The notes: a model not told the origin generated them from the sequence alone. A stretch of 64,000 nucleotides of DNA from Candidatus Flavonifractor merdavium (GCA_019119335.1 DWXF01000023.1:1-64000); one strand, 5' to 3'; numbered from the stretch's first letter, positions 43,582-51,962 are shown. Numbers and translations are program-made.

Positions 43582-44885
43582 GCTCTGTTCGCCTCCTTCA
43601 GCTGCTGTTTGCCCGCGCCGAACCGCTCCACCAGGGGGAGCTGGCCCGGGCAGCTGTAAGCGCAGCTGCCGCACTCGATACAGTCCGTCAGGTGCAGACG
43701 CTCCAGCTCCCGGAGGTTCCCGGCCTGTTCAAAACGGTATAAGTACAGCGGCTGCAGATGCATGGGACAGACGGACACGCACTTGGCGCAGCGGATGCAG
43801 GTTGGGGTTTTGGCCTGGGGAGCGGCGCCCTTCAGGCACAGGATGGCGTTGGTGCCCTTGAGTACCGGCACGGACAGGTCCTTTTGGGCCACGCCCATCA
43901 TGGGGCCGCCGGAGAGCACCTTTTGGGTCTCCTCCGCCATGCCGCCGGCGGCCTCCAGGGTCTGCTGGAAGGTGGCGCCGATGCGGACGATCAGGTTCTT
44001 GGGGGCGGCGGCGCCGTCGCCGGTCACGGTCACAATGCGGCGGGTGACCGGTTTGCCCTCGTAGACCGCCTGGTAAACGGCGGCGGCGGTGGCCGCGTTG
44101 AACACGGCGCAGCCCACGGCGGCGGGCAGCTTTCCGGGGGGAACCTGCCGGCCGGTGACCGCCTGTATCAGCTGCTTTTCCGCGCCCTGGGGGTAGCGGG
44201 TGGGGAGCACCCGCAGCTCAATGGCCCCCTCTTTGGGCAGGGCCTCCCCCAGGATCCGGATGGCCTCCTGCTTGTTGTCCTCCACGGCGATTACGGCGTG
44301 CCTGGGAGTGAGGGCATGGAGGAGAATCTCCGTGCCGCGGGTCACCTGCTCCGGATAGGTACACAGCAGGGTGTCGTCGGCGGTGATGTAGGGCTCGCAC
44401 TCACAGGCGTTGATGATGACGTAGTCCACCTGACCAAGGGCGGAAAAGGCTTTCACGTCCGTGGGGAAGGTGGCGCCCCCCATGCCCACGATGCCCGCGT
44501 CCCGGATGACCCGGAGGATCTCCTCCGGGGCGAGGTCTTTGTGGGTCAGATGGGGCTTCAGGGTATCGTCGGGGGTGTCCATGTAGTCGTTTTCGATGAC
44601 CACCGACAGCACATCCTGTCCGTTGGGATGGGGGCGTGGTTCCACAGCCACCACCTTGCCGGAGACGGAGGCGTGGATGGGGGCACAGACCCCCTCGCCG
44701 TCGCCGATCTTCTGGCCCAGCCGCACCTGATCCCCCACCTTCACCACAGGGGTGCAGGCCGCGCCGATGTGCTGGAGCATGGGCAAAACCACCTGCGCCG
44801 GCAGCGGCGCGGGAACGGGAGCCGCCCCCCGGGAGAGGTCCTTGTGCCCCTCCGGGTGGATGCCGCCCCAAAACAGTTTTCTCAT
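43578..44885 (-). CDS. rnfC: RnfC-type NADH-binding iron-sulfur subunit
   Basis: 435 residues; GAGGTG precedes the ATG at 44885. It contains the biotinyl/lipoyl-like N-terminal portion (VVKVGDQVRLGQKIG...PIHASVSGKVVAVE), the NADH/FMN-binding Rossmann part (GIVGMGGATFPTDVK, NACECEPYITADD), a SLBB segment, and two 4Fe-4S motifs CIRCAKCVSVCP and CIECGSCAYSCP. Length and motifs are complete, so it should still take electrons from or give them to NAD(H) on the cytosolic side. The partner rnfB gene for ferredoxin is not in the operon. Confidence 0.95.
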   Translation of the reverse strand: MRKLFWGGIHPEGHKDLSRGAAPVPAPLPAQVVLPMLQHIGAACTPVVKVGDQVRLGQKIGDGEGVCAPIHASVSGKVVAVEPRPHPNGQDVLSVVIENDYMDTPDDTLKPHLTHKDLAPEEILRVIRDAGIVGMGGATFPTDVKAFSALGQVDYVIINACECEPYITADDTLLCTYPEQVTRGTEILLHALTPRHAVIAVEDNKQEAIRILGEALPKEGAIELRVLPTRYPQGAEKQLIQAVTGRQVPPGKLPAAVGCAVFNAATAAAVYQAVYEGKPVTRRIVTVTGDGAAAPKNLIVRIGATFQQTLEAAGGMAEETQKVLSGGPMMGVAQKDLSVPVLKGTNAILCLKGAAPQAKTPTCIRCAKCVSVCPMHLQPLYLYRFEQAGNLRELERLHLTDCIECGSCAYSCPGQLPLVERFGAGKQQLKEANRA

Positions 44886-44916
44886 TCTTTACACCTCAAT
44901 CATACGAGCGCTCAGT

Positions 44917-45951
44917 CTACACTCGGATATACGCCTGAAATCCCGGACTGTACAGGATGGTTCCGTCCGGGCGCATCCACATGGCCTCTGCCCCGAAGGC
45001 GTCCAGCAGGGCCTGGCCCTCCTCCTGGGGCAGGGTGAACAGGGCGGTGGAGAGGGCGTCCGCCACGCCGGAATCCCCGCACAGGATGGTGACCGCCCGC
45101 CAGTAGCCGGCGGGGAAGAGGGTGTCCGGGTCAATGATGTGGTGATACGCCACGCCGTCCACAGTGAAATACCGCTGGTAATCTCCGCTGGTGACCACGG
45201 AGCGGTCTTTCACATAGAGGGTGTGGAGGTACTGCTCCGAATCGTCCGGGTCCTGGACCCCCACCACCCAGGGCTGGCCGTTTTCCGGCTTGGGGCCGGT
45301 GGCCCGGACGTTTCCGCCCACGCTGATGAGCAGCCCGGAGGGGGCGTTCCGGCAGACCTGCTCCACGGCGTAGCCTTTGGCGATGGCCCCCACGTCCAGC
45401 CTGACCTCCGGGTCGGACAGAAACACGGTGCCCTGTTCCGGGTCAATCTGGATGCTGTCTATATCGGTGTGGGCCGCGGCCAGCTCCAGGGCCTCCCCAT
45501 CGGGCAGGGCCGCCGCCCCGGGGTCCTGGATACCGGCCTCCCGGGCGTCATGCCACAGGCGGAGCACGCTGCCCATGGCAATGTTGACCCTGCCCCCGGT
45601 CTGGGTATACAGCTCCTTGGAGAACTGCAGCAGGTCGATGATCCGCCGGTCCACCTCCACCGGCTGCTCCCAGGCGCGGTCGTTGATGGTCTTGATGTTG
45701 GAAAGCCCCTCATACTCGTTGTAGATGTCATAGAGCTGGTGGTACTCCAGCAGCTGGTCGTGGATGGCCTGGGCGGTGGCGGTAAAGGCCTCCTCCGACT
45801 CGGCGTACCCCACGATGGTGGTGACCGTGTCAAACAGCGTCAGGAAGGTGGCCTGGTAGCGCTTCAGCCCGTCGCCGGCGGGCTCCGCCGGCGACGCCGT
45901 ACATCCGCAGAGCAGGGCCAGCAGGAGGAGCAGGGTGAAGATCCGTTTCAT
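44917..45951 (-). CDS. apbE: FAD:protein FMN transferase (ApbE) lipoprotein
   Basis: 344 residues from the ATG at 45951. Lipoprotein signal MKRIFTLLLLLALLCGC with lipobox LLCGC, so it acts outside the membrane. ApbE features: FDTVTTIVGYAESEE, VNIAMGSVLRLWHDAREAG, LDVGAIAKGYAVEQV, LISVGGNVRATGPK, and the metal/pyrophosphate end TLFPAGYWRAVTILCGDSGVADALSTALF. It moves FMN from FAD onto threonines in [ST][GA]AT motifs, present in RnfD (Thr161) and RnfG (Thr148) of the same operon. Confidence 0.95.
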   Translation of the reverse strand: MKRIFTLLLLLALLCGCTASPAEPAGDGLKRYQATFLTLFDTVTTIVGYAESEEAFTATAQAIHDQLLEYHQLYDIYNEYEGLSNIKTINDRAWEQPVEVDRRIIDLLQFSKELYTQTGGRVNIAMGSVLRLWHDAREAGIQDPGAAALPDGEALELAAAHTDIDSIQIDPEQGTVFLSDPEVRLDVGAIAKGYAVEQVCRNAPSGLLISVGGNVRATGPKPENGQPWVVGVQDPDDSEQYLHTLYVKDRSVVTSGDYQRYFTVDGVAYHHIIDPDTLFPAGYWRAVTILCGDSGVADALSTALFTLPQEEGQALLDAFGAEAMWMRPDGTILYSPGFQAYIRV

Positions 45952-45973
45952 ATGTCTGCGCTTCCGGGCGGGC

Positions 45974-47047
45974 TCAGGCGCCGGCCTTGGCCAGCAGGGC
46001 CTGGAACTCCCCGATGGAAAGGGTGACGGAGGCGGCCAGGTCGGCGTCGGCGGCGGCTCCCGTCTCCGTGACGGCCAGGCCCGCCACCTGGTCCAGGGTC
46101 TTGCCCGTGACGTAGGTACAGAAGCCGGCGGCCTGCTCATACCACTCCTTGCCGATGGAGCTGGCCTTCTTCATGCCGTAATCGTCCCCCAGCTGGTTTT
46201 TGGAGGGCTGGGCCGCGGTCAGGTCGGAGGTGACCGCGCCGGCGGTGTCGAAATTCACGTTGGCCTGCACCGCGTCGATGTAGCAGCTGGTGATCACGTC
46301 GCCGCTGAGGGTGACGGCGGCCACGGTGGCGTAGGTCTGGATGAGCCCGTCCTCCTCCTGGGTGGCGCTCTTGCTGCTTGCCACGTTGGTGGAGGTGGTG
46401 AGGGCCAGCCGGTCCCCCTGGCTGGCGCCCAGGTGGGTGGCGTTGGCCACGGCCTGCTGGATGGCGTCCAGGTAACCGCCGATGGATATGGTGACGGAGG
46501 CGGCCAGGTCGGCGTCGGCGGGCCTGCCCTCCTCGGTTACGGCGATGCCCTGGAGCTCCTCCACCGTCTTGCCCTCCACATAGTCGGCCAGCGCCTGGGC
46601 CTGCTGGTTCCACTCCTTGCCGATGGGGCTGTACTTGCCCATGCCGTAGTCGCTGCCCAGCTCATTTTTGGAGGGCACCGGGGCGGTCGGGTCGGCGGTC
46701 ACGTTTCCGGCGGCGTCAAAGCTGACCTTTGACTGGATGGAATCGATCACGCAGGAGTCGATGACCCCTTCGTCGGTTACGGTGACAGCCACCAGGTCAA
46801 TGTCGGCCTGGCCGAGGCCGTCCTCGCCGTCGGCGGCGCTTTTGCTGCCGGACACGCTGGCGCTCAGGTAAAGGCCGGTCTTGACCGCCTCGCCCGAGGG
46901 CTCCCGGGACTGGTCGGGGGTGGGGGCGGCGGTTGCCGGTACGGACTCCTGGGGCGGGGGCACGGCCACCACCGCCGTGCTGCCGCAGGCGGACAGAGCG
47001 CCCATTGTCAGCGTACCGGTCAGGATCAAGGCAAGCAGTTTCTTCAT
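45974..47047 (-). CDS. Lipoprotein with two FMN_bind-like repeats
   Basis: 357 residues; AGGAGG precedes the ATG at 47047. Lipobox LSAC after MKKLLALILTGTLTMGA, a Pro-rich linker, then two tandem repeats of about 140 residues. Each repeat runs from an SKSA strand through VIDSCVIDSIQSKVSFD / VITSCYIDAVQANVNFD, SKNELGSDYGM / SKNQLGDDYGM, IGKEW and VEGKTVEELQGIAVTE / VTGKTLDQVAGLAVTE, to ADADLAASVT. The last segment occupies the place of the flavin motif of FMN_bind domains (compare DALTGATVT in RnfG), but with AAS instead of GAT. I infer a divergent extracellular FMN_bind-type carrier, either flavin-bearing through Ser or not at all. Confidence 0.6.
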   Translation of the reverse strand: MKKLLALILTGTLTMGALSACGSTAVVAVPPPQESVPATAAPTPDQSREPSGEAVKTGLYLSASVSGSKSAADGEDGLGQADIDLVAVTVTDEGVIDSCVIDSIQSKVSFDAAGNVTADPTAPVPSKNELGSDYGMGKYSPIGKEWNQQAQALADYVEGKTVEELQGIAVTEEGRPADADLAASVTISIGGYLDAIQQAVANATHLGASQGDRLALTTSTNVASSKSATQEEDGLIQTYATVAAVTLSGDVITSCYIDAVQANVNFDTAGAVTSDLTAAQPSKNQLGDDYGMKKASSIGKEWYEQAAGFCTYVTGKTLDQVAGLAVTETGAAADADLAASVTLSIGEFQALLAKAGA

Positions 47048-47067
47048 ATGTAGTACCTCCTGAATGA

Positions 47068-47385
47068 TTAGTGGATCTGTTTCATTTCAAAGTGGATCAA
47101 AAACGACAGCAGCGCCCGCAGCAGGATGACAGCGCCCAGAAATATCAGCTCGTTGAGCTCATGGACCAGGACTGTTTTCAGAATCTCCGCCGCCATTTTG
47201 AATTCCAGGCCGATGGCCAGACCGTTGGCCAGGGCGAACTTCACGTCCCCCTCCGCATGGGTGATAAGCCCCTTCACATAGCGGATAAACGCGCCGACCG
47301 CCGACACCGCCACCACGAAAATGCCCATCAGCTCCAGCAGGGAGATCAGTGTGGGCAGCGCGGTTTCAATCCATTGTTTCAGCAT
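47068..47385 (-). CDS. DUF1622 family membrane protein
   Basis: 105 residues from the ATG at 47385 (GGAGGC upstream). Three membrane helices; the middle has the DUF1622 pattern AIGLEFKMAAEILKTVLVHELNELIFLGAVILLRALLSFLIHFEM, preceded by the basic stretch RYVKGLITHAEGDVKFA. The function of the family is unknown. It lies 20 bp ahead of the lipoprotein gene, in the same operon as apbE and rnfCDG. Confidence 0.85.
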   Translation of the reverse strand: MLKQWIETALPTLISLLELMGIFVVAVSAVGAFIRYVKGLITHAEGDVKFALANGLAIGLEFKMAAEILKTVLVHELNELIFLGAVILLRALLSFLIHFEMKQIH

Positions 47386-47438
47386 AAGTAGCCTCCACTC
47401 CTGATACAACATTGGTAAGGTTGTGGCTCCCCCTGGAC

Positions 47439-47924
47439 TCAGGGACTTCTGCGCCTGCGCATTACGTTCAGCGCTACAAACTGGCCCAGCAGCTCCACGG
47501 TGCCCTCCGTACCCAGAAGGCCGCTGTTTACCGTCAGGTCATACCGGTCCAGATCGGCCCATTTTGCCCCGGTATAGTAGCCGTACAGCCGGGACCGCTC
47601 CCGGTCCTGATACAGGGCCTCCCGCTGGGCCTGCTCCCGGGAGAGGGTATTTTCCTCCATGATCCGCTCCAGCCGGCGCTCCATGTCGCAGTGAACGAAA
47701 ATGCGCATCAGGCCCTCCCGGCCGGTCAGCACAAAGTCGGCGCAAAAGCCCACCATGACGCAGGGCCCCCGCTCCGCCAGCCGGAGGAGCTGCTCCCGCC
47801 AGCCGTCGTCGCCGGGCTGGGGCAGGAAGTCCACGTCGTAATAGGGAACATCCAGACGTTCCGCCAGCCGCCGGCCGATCTCCCGCCCGCCGCTGCCGTA
47901 CTTCCGCGTAATTGTGATAATCAT
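47439..47924 (-). CDS. Cytidylate-kinase-like protein
   Basis: 161 residues from the ATG at 47924 (GGAGCAGTCAA upstream). It starts with IITITRKYGSGGREIGRRLAERLDVPYYD, the P-loop-like entry of the cytidylate kinase-like family (AAK/Cmk2 type), and continues with VMVGFCADFVL and RIFVHCDMERRLERIMEE. It is shorter than typical members (about 200 residues). The substrate is unknown; such proteins are often found beside membrane redox or transport genes. First gene of the leftward redox operon. Confidence 0.8.
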   Translation of the reverse strand: MIITITRKYGSGGREIGRRLAERLDVPYYDVDFLPQPGDDGWREQLLRLAERGPCVMVGFCADFVLTGREGLMRIFVHCDMERRLERIMEENTLSREQAQREALYQDRERSRLYGYYTGAKWADLDRYDLTVNSGLLGTEGTVELLGQFVALNVMRRRRSP

Positions 47925-47962
47925 TTGACTGCTCCATTTCGCGCCCAAAAGAATTTGATAAA

Positions 47963-47991
47963 ATTATAACAATCTCTTCTTAATGAGTCAT
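47963..47991 (-). promoter_or_regulatory. Possible promoter of the redox operon, with palindromes
   Basis: On the minus strand: consensus TATAAT (47963-47968) with a weak -35 (ATGACT, 47986-47991) at 17 bp. The -35 lies in the palindrome GAGTCATTACTC (47985-47996). A second perfect palindrome, CTTAATATTTATTAAG, is just upstream at 48001-48016. A regulator-dependent promoter is inferred. Confidence 0.5.
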
Positions 47992-48018
47992 TACTCCACC
48001 CTTAATATTTATTAAGAA

Positions 48019-48060
48019 AGTGGGATGGACGCCGCTTCGGAAAGCGGCGTCCATCCCACT
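48019..48060 (-). terminator. Terminator of the histidine kinase gene
   Basis: 19-bp stem (AGTGGGATGGACGCCGCTT and complement around CGGA), followed by CTTTCTT on the minus strand. Confidence 0.75.
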
Positions 48061-48066
48061 TTGGGG

Positions 48067-49821
48067 TCATATATCGTTGTCCCTGCGCTCCGCATCCGGC
48101 GGCGGAAGGGGCAGGCGGACGGTGATGGTGGTCCCCCGGCCCGGCTGGCTGTGGACCGAAACGCTGCCCTGGTGGTCCTGGACCACCTGCTGTACGATGG
48201 CCAGTCCCAGTCCGGTGCCTTTTCCCCGCTCCTTGGTGGTGAAGAAGGGCTCAAAAATGTGCTCCAGCAGGCCGGGGTCGATTCCCGGACCCGTATCGGC
48301 CACATGGAAGCAGACGGCGTCCCCGTCCTGCTCCGTTGTGACGGTCAGGGACCCGCCGTCGGTCTCCATGGCCTGATAGGCATTCAAAATCAGGTTCAGC
48401 AGCATCTGGGACAGCTGGATCTCGTTGCCCCGCACCCAGAGGTGGCGGCAGTGGAGCCGGCTGCCCACCTCCACCTTGGGCGGCTTGGCCGGGGCGGAGA
48501 TCTCCAGAACTCGCCGCACCAGCTCGTCCGGCGCCACGTACTGAAAGGTGAGGGGGGTGTTTTTCCGCGAAAGGTCGGAGAGCCGGGAGATGATGGTCTT
48601 TGCCTTGCGGGAGGCCTCATAGATCTCCAGCACGTTGTCGTACAGCTCCTCGGTGTCCGGCGGCAGCTTTTCCAGAACCAGAATGGAATAGCCCATGATG
48701 GGGGTCAGCAGGTTGTTGAATTCATGGGCGATGCTGGAGGTCAGGGTGCCGATGATCTCCAGCCGCTGATGATGGGCCAGGGCCTGGGTCTTTTTCGTCA
48801 CCGCCTCCAGCGCCAGATTCTGTTCCCGGAGGGTGAGCACCTCCTGCTGGGCCCTCACATTGCGCCGGGCCACAAACAGAATCAGCGTCAACAGCAGCAG
48901 GATGCCGGTTATGATCATACTGCTGTATGCGGCAAGCCGTATGGTAGCCATGTGGATGGGCCGTTTGACGGTCTCATAATTGAGGGAGGCCCCCACGGAA
49001 AACACGCCGTTGTTGCCGGCGGCGGGAAGGGCCGCTATCCGCGCCGTATAGCCTTCCCCCTCCCGTTCTTCCCCCGCCTGGTAAAAGACGGCGGCCTCCT
49101 CCCCGGTGCGCTGGCAGCTCAGCAGGATATCCAGTTCGTCGGAATAGATCCCTTCCGGCAGGCCGTCGGAGATCAGCGCCGCCCCGGGGCCCGTCTGGGT
49201 CTGGTAGAGCGCCGCCCTTCCCCCCGCGTCCAGCAGCAGGATGCGGTCCTGGGTCCCGGCAATCAGGTTTCCCGCCACGGCCTGGTAGAAATCGGTGAGG
49301 CTGACCAGCACGCCGTATTGCAGGCCCCCGTTGCTGGTTTTCAGAAACGAGAGATAAATGTCGCCCGCCCCGTCGATACATGGCCCGATGCGGATTTCCC
49401 CATCCAGTCCGGCCCGGGCGGGGAAGGTGTAGTCGGTCCTGCCCCGGGCGGAATAGACAATGGCGTCCCCGTCCAGGCACAGCATGTCGTAGGTCAGCGG
49501 GTGGTCCCACAGGATGGTGTCCCGCAGATTTTGCGCAATACTTGCGGCGTTTCCGCCGTTCCGGTAGGCCGCCTCCGCCTCCTCCAGCCCAGCCCGCCGC
49601 ACGGTGTGCTCCAGGTCCCGCAAAAACTGCTGCAGGTAGCTGGTGATGCTCCGGTCAACCGAGCGGGCCAGGCCCAGAAGCTGCCGGTCCTCATTTTCGA
49701 TGATGAGGCTTTCGTACTGCTGAAACACGCGGAATACCATCACAATCCCCGTGCAGATCAGGCCGAGGGTCAACAGTACGGCAATCAGAACTTTGCGCTC
49801 CTGCCGGATGAATTGCTTCAA
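48067..49821 (-). CDS. Membrane sensor histidine kinase
   Basis: 584 residues. Membrane helix near the N-terminus (VLIAVLLTLGLICTGIVMVFRVF), an extracytosolic sensor of about 260 residues (Cache-like by size and position), a second helix (AAYSSMIITGILLLLTLILFV), a coiled-coil linker, then the kinase core. H-box SIAHEFNNLLTPIMGYS (phospho-acceptor His), N-box LNLILNAYQAME, G1 VADTGPGID, F-box EPFFTTK and G2 GKGTGLGLAI. The core is of the NtrB/HisKA type. Divergent from the response regulator and next to the tct transporter, so it resembles the TctE role: sensing an external organic acid. Confidence 0.92.
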   Translation of the reverse strand: MKQFIRQERKVLIAVLLTLGLICTGIVMVFRVFQQYESLIIENEDRQLLGLARSVDRSITSYLQQFLRDLEHTVRRAGLEEAEAAYRNGGNAASIAQNLRDTILWDHPLTYDMLCLDGDAIVYSARGRTDYTFPARAGLDGEIRIGPCIDGAGDIYLSFLKTSNGGLQYGVLVSLTDFYQAVAGNLIAGTQDRILLLDAGGRAALYQTQTGPGAALISDGLPEGIYSDELDILLSCQRTGEEAAVFYQAGEEREGEGYTARIAALPAAGNNGVFSVGASLNYETVKRPIHMATIRLAAYSSMIITGILLLLTLILFVARRNVRAQQEVLTLREQNLALEAVTKKTQALAHHQRLEIIGTLTSSIAHEFNNLLTPIMGYSILVLEKLPPDTEELYDNVLEIYEASRKAKTIISRLSDLSRKNTPLTFQYVAPDELVRRVLEISAPAKPPKVEVGSRLHCRHLWVRGNEIQLSQMLLNLILNAYQAMETDGGSLTVTTEQDGDAVCFHVADTGPGIDPGLLEHIFEPFFTTKERGKGTGLGLAIVQQVVQDHQGSVSVHSQPGRGTTITVRLPLPPPDAERRDNDI

Positions 49822-49911
49822 TTCTCATGCCCCCCCTTGCCAAAGCCCGTAAGATTCTTTTATACTGGATATCATAATGTATGAAACAGGCTGTGTAAAG
49901 GGGGATGCACC

Positions 49912-50598
49912 ATGGCGGACCAGGTGCTCATTGTGGACGACGATCAGGCGGTTCTCGCCATGCTGTATAAGGTCATCAGCAGCAATGGTCTTCAGGCGGA
50001 CACCGCCGAGTCGGGGGAGGCGTGCCTGGAGCTGCTGAAGCAGAAGCAATATGACCTGCTTTTGCTGGACATCAACCTGTCCGGCATGGACGGCTTTCAG
50101 GTGATCCAGCACATCCGGCGGCAGGGCAGCAAGATCCCCATTGTGATTGTCAGCGGCCGGAAGGAGGATTACGACACGCTCTACGGCCTGGATATCGGCG
50201 CTGACGACTACATCACAAAGCCTCTGAATCCCGTCACCCTGGCCGCAAAGGTGAAGGCGCTCATCCGCCGCAGCCGGGGCAATCTGCCCGGCGCGGACCA
50301 GGTGATCACCGCCGGCCCCTTTCAGTACAATACCAGTACCCTGCGGTTTTACAAAAACGGGGCGGAAATTCCCCTTTCCTCCAAGGAAAACGCCATCATC
50401 AAGCTGTTTATGGACAATGTAAATCACATTTTTTCCAAAGATATGATTTACGATCTGGTGTGGGGGTCGGCCATTATTGATGAAAACGCCATCATGGTGT
50501 ACATCAACCGGCTCCGGGCGAAAATTGAGGAAAATCCGTCCAAGCCCCAGTATATTCAGACCGTTCGCGGGCTGGGGTACCGGTTTGTGGTTCCGTAA
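49912..50598 (+). CDS. OmpR/PhoB-family response regulator
   Basis: 228 residues; AAGGGGGATG region precedes the ATG. Receiver domain: LIVDDDQAVL acidic pocket, phospho-acceptor Asp in LLLDINLSGMDGF, IVIVSGRKEDYDTLYGLDIGADDYITKPL. C-terminal winged helix: ISLSSKENAIIKLF-like segment, IFSKDMIYDLVWG, NAIMVYINRLRAKIEE and QTVRGLGYRFVVP. It pairs with the divergent kinase, and a terminator separates it from tctC. Its likely target is the tct-sulfatase operon, as in TctD systems. Confidence 0.94.
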   Translation: MADQVLIVDDDQAVLAMLYKVISSNGLQADTAESGEACLELLKQKQYDLLLLDINLSGMDGFQVIQHIRRQGSKIPIVIVSGRKEDYDTLYGLDIGADDYITKPLNPVTLAAKVKALIRRSRGNLPGADQVITAGPFQYNTSTLRFYKNGAEIPLSSKENAIIKLFMDNVNHIFSKDMIYDLVWGSAIIDENAIMVYINRLRAKIEENPSKPQYIQTVRGLGYRFVVP

Positions 50599-50637
50599 GC
50601 AATATGCAAAGCGCCGGTCCATGCTCAGTTGCGTGTC

Positions 50638-50674
50638 AAAAGCCCTGGAACCGCTGTGGTTCCAGGGCTTTTCT
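50638..50674 (+). terminator. Terminator after the response regulator
   Basis: Stem AAAAGCCCTGGAACC with complement and a 5-base loop, followed by TTTT. Confidence 0.85.
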
Positions 50675-50711
50675 ATGGAGGCGGATATGGGACCGGGTAA
50701 GGGTGTACAGT

Positions 50712-50741
50712 TTGGACAGAAGAAATTGTGCACATTATATA
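50712..50741 (+). promoter_or_regulatory. Possible promoter of the tct operon
   Basis: TTGGAC (50712-50717), 17 bp, TTATAT (50735-50740) in an AT-rich stretch. It leaves a leader of about 170 nt before tctC; the rest of the 50675-50919 gap is AT-rich with no gene visible. Confidence 0.45.
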
Positions 50742-50919
50742 AAAAAGGGAAAATAAAAATACAGCATCTCAAAAATATGACTATAACCATACAACTTTGT
50801 GCTATTCTTTCAAAGATTTGTTGAATTTCAGAGGGGCGCAATGGTAAATTAAATACAACAGGCGAAATATAAAGCCTAAAAACTGGAGAAATGATACAAA
50901 ATGAGAAGGAGTGTAAAGA

Positions 50920-51903
50920 ATGAAAAAACGGCTACTTAGTTTGTCTCTTGCAGTGGTCATGTCGCTGGGCCTGCTGGCCGGCTGCGGCAACAGCTCCGGG
51001 GGCGGCGGCGGAAAAAGCGCCAGCTGGAAGGTGACCTGCCCCTGGGCGCCCTCCGGTGTGGCCGCCATGGTGAGCCAGAAGGCGGCCGCCAAGTCCACCG
51101 AGTACTCTGACACCATTACCCTGGTGGCCGAGGCCATTGCCGGCGACGCCGCCACCGTGAACACCTGGGTCATGGACACCGAGGCCAACGACCCCGAGCT
51201 GGTGTTTGTGGGTGAGGGCCTGCTGTCCATCACCTCCATCATCGACCCCTCCAAGATGCAGTTTACCCAGGACGACTTTGTGTTTGTGGAGAACCTGTAC
51301 TCTTCTATCTTCGTGCTCTCCGCCGACAAGGAGCTGAACATCAACAACATCTCCGAGCTGGAGGCCTTTGTGGGCCAGGGCGGGGAGATCAGCGTGGCCG
51401 TCAACGGCGCCACCGGCTCCGAGGCCTTCCTGGCCGCCTCCCTGTTCGGCAAGATGGGGGCGGGGGACCAGCTGAAGCTGGTGGCCTACCAGTCCGCCGC
51501 CGAGGCCGCCCAGGCGGTGGCCAAGGGCGAGACCCAGTTCGCCGTCTCCCACCAGTCCCAGATCCAGGAGACCTATCAGCAGGACGGCGTGACCATCGTG
51601 TGCGCCTTTGATGAGAAGCCTCTGGAGAACGGCCCCTTCGCCGGCGTGGAGGGCGTGGGCGAGTACGGCTACCCCTACTTCCGCAACCGCTGCTTCATCA
51701 TGGCCCGGGCGGGTACCGACGAGGAGACCGTGGCCCAGCTCAAGGAGCTGTACGACAAGATCCTGGCCGATGAGGAAGTGGTCACCTGGCTCCAGGACAC
51801 CATGCTGCTGGAAGTGGACACCATGTCCCAGGAGGACATGGACGCCCACGTGGAAAACGTGAAGAACATCGTCAACGAGTATAAGGATATCGTCGCCGGC
51901 TGA
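50920..51903 (+). CDS. tctC: Tripartite tricarboxylate transporter substrate-binding lipoprotein
   Basis: 327 residues; AAGGAGTG precedes the ATG. Lipoprotein signal with lipobox LLAGC after MKKRLLSLSLAVVMSLG, Gly/Ser linker, then a TctC/BugD-type binding protein: WKVTCPWAPSGVAAMVSQ, DPELVFVGEGLLSITS, NGATGSEAFLAASLF, SAAEAAQAVAKGETQFAVS, PYFRNRCFIMARAGTDEETV. It would capture a carboxylate-bearing ligand outside the cell for TctAB. Confidence 0.9.
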   Translation: MKKRLLSLSLAVVMSLGLLAGCGNSSGGGGGKSASWKVTCPWAPSGVAAMVSQKAAAKSTEYSDTITLVAEAIAGDAATVNTWVMDTEANDPELVFVGEGLLSITSIIDPSKMQFTQDDFVFVENLYSSIFVLSADKELNINNISELEAFVGQGGEISVAVNGATGSEAFLAASLFGKMGAGDQLKLVAYQSAAEAAQAVAKGETQFAVSHQSQIQETYQQDGVTIVCAFDEKPLENGPFAGVEGVGEYGYPYFRNRCFIMARAGTDEETVAQLKELYDKILADEEVVTWLQDTMLLEVDTMSQEDMDAHVENVKNIVNEYKDIVAG

Positions 51904-51923
51904 GCGCGATAAACCGTGATGAT

Positions 51924-51962
51924 GGGGGAATGGGATGGATAGGCCCTCCCATTCCCCCTTTT
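51924..51962 (+). terminator. Hairpin between tctC and tctB
   Basis: 12-bp stem GGGGGAATGGGA with complement, loop of 11, then CTTTTG. Likely a partial terminator or message stabiliser giving extra binding protein. Confidence 0.65.
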
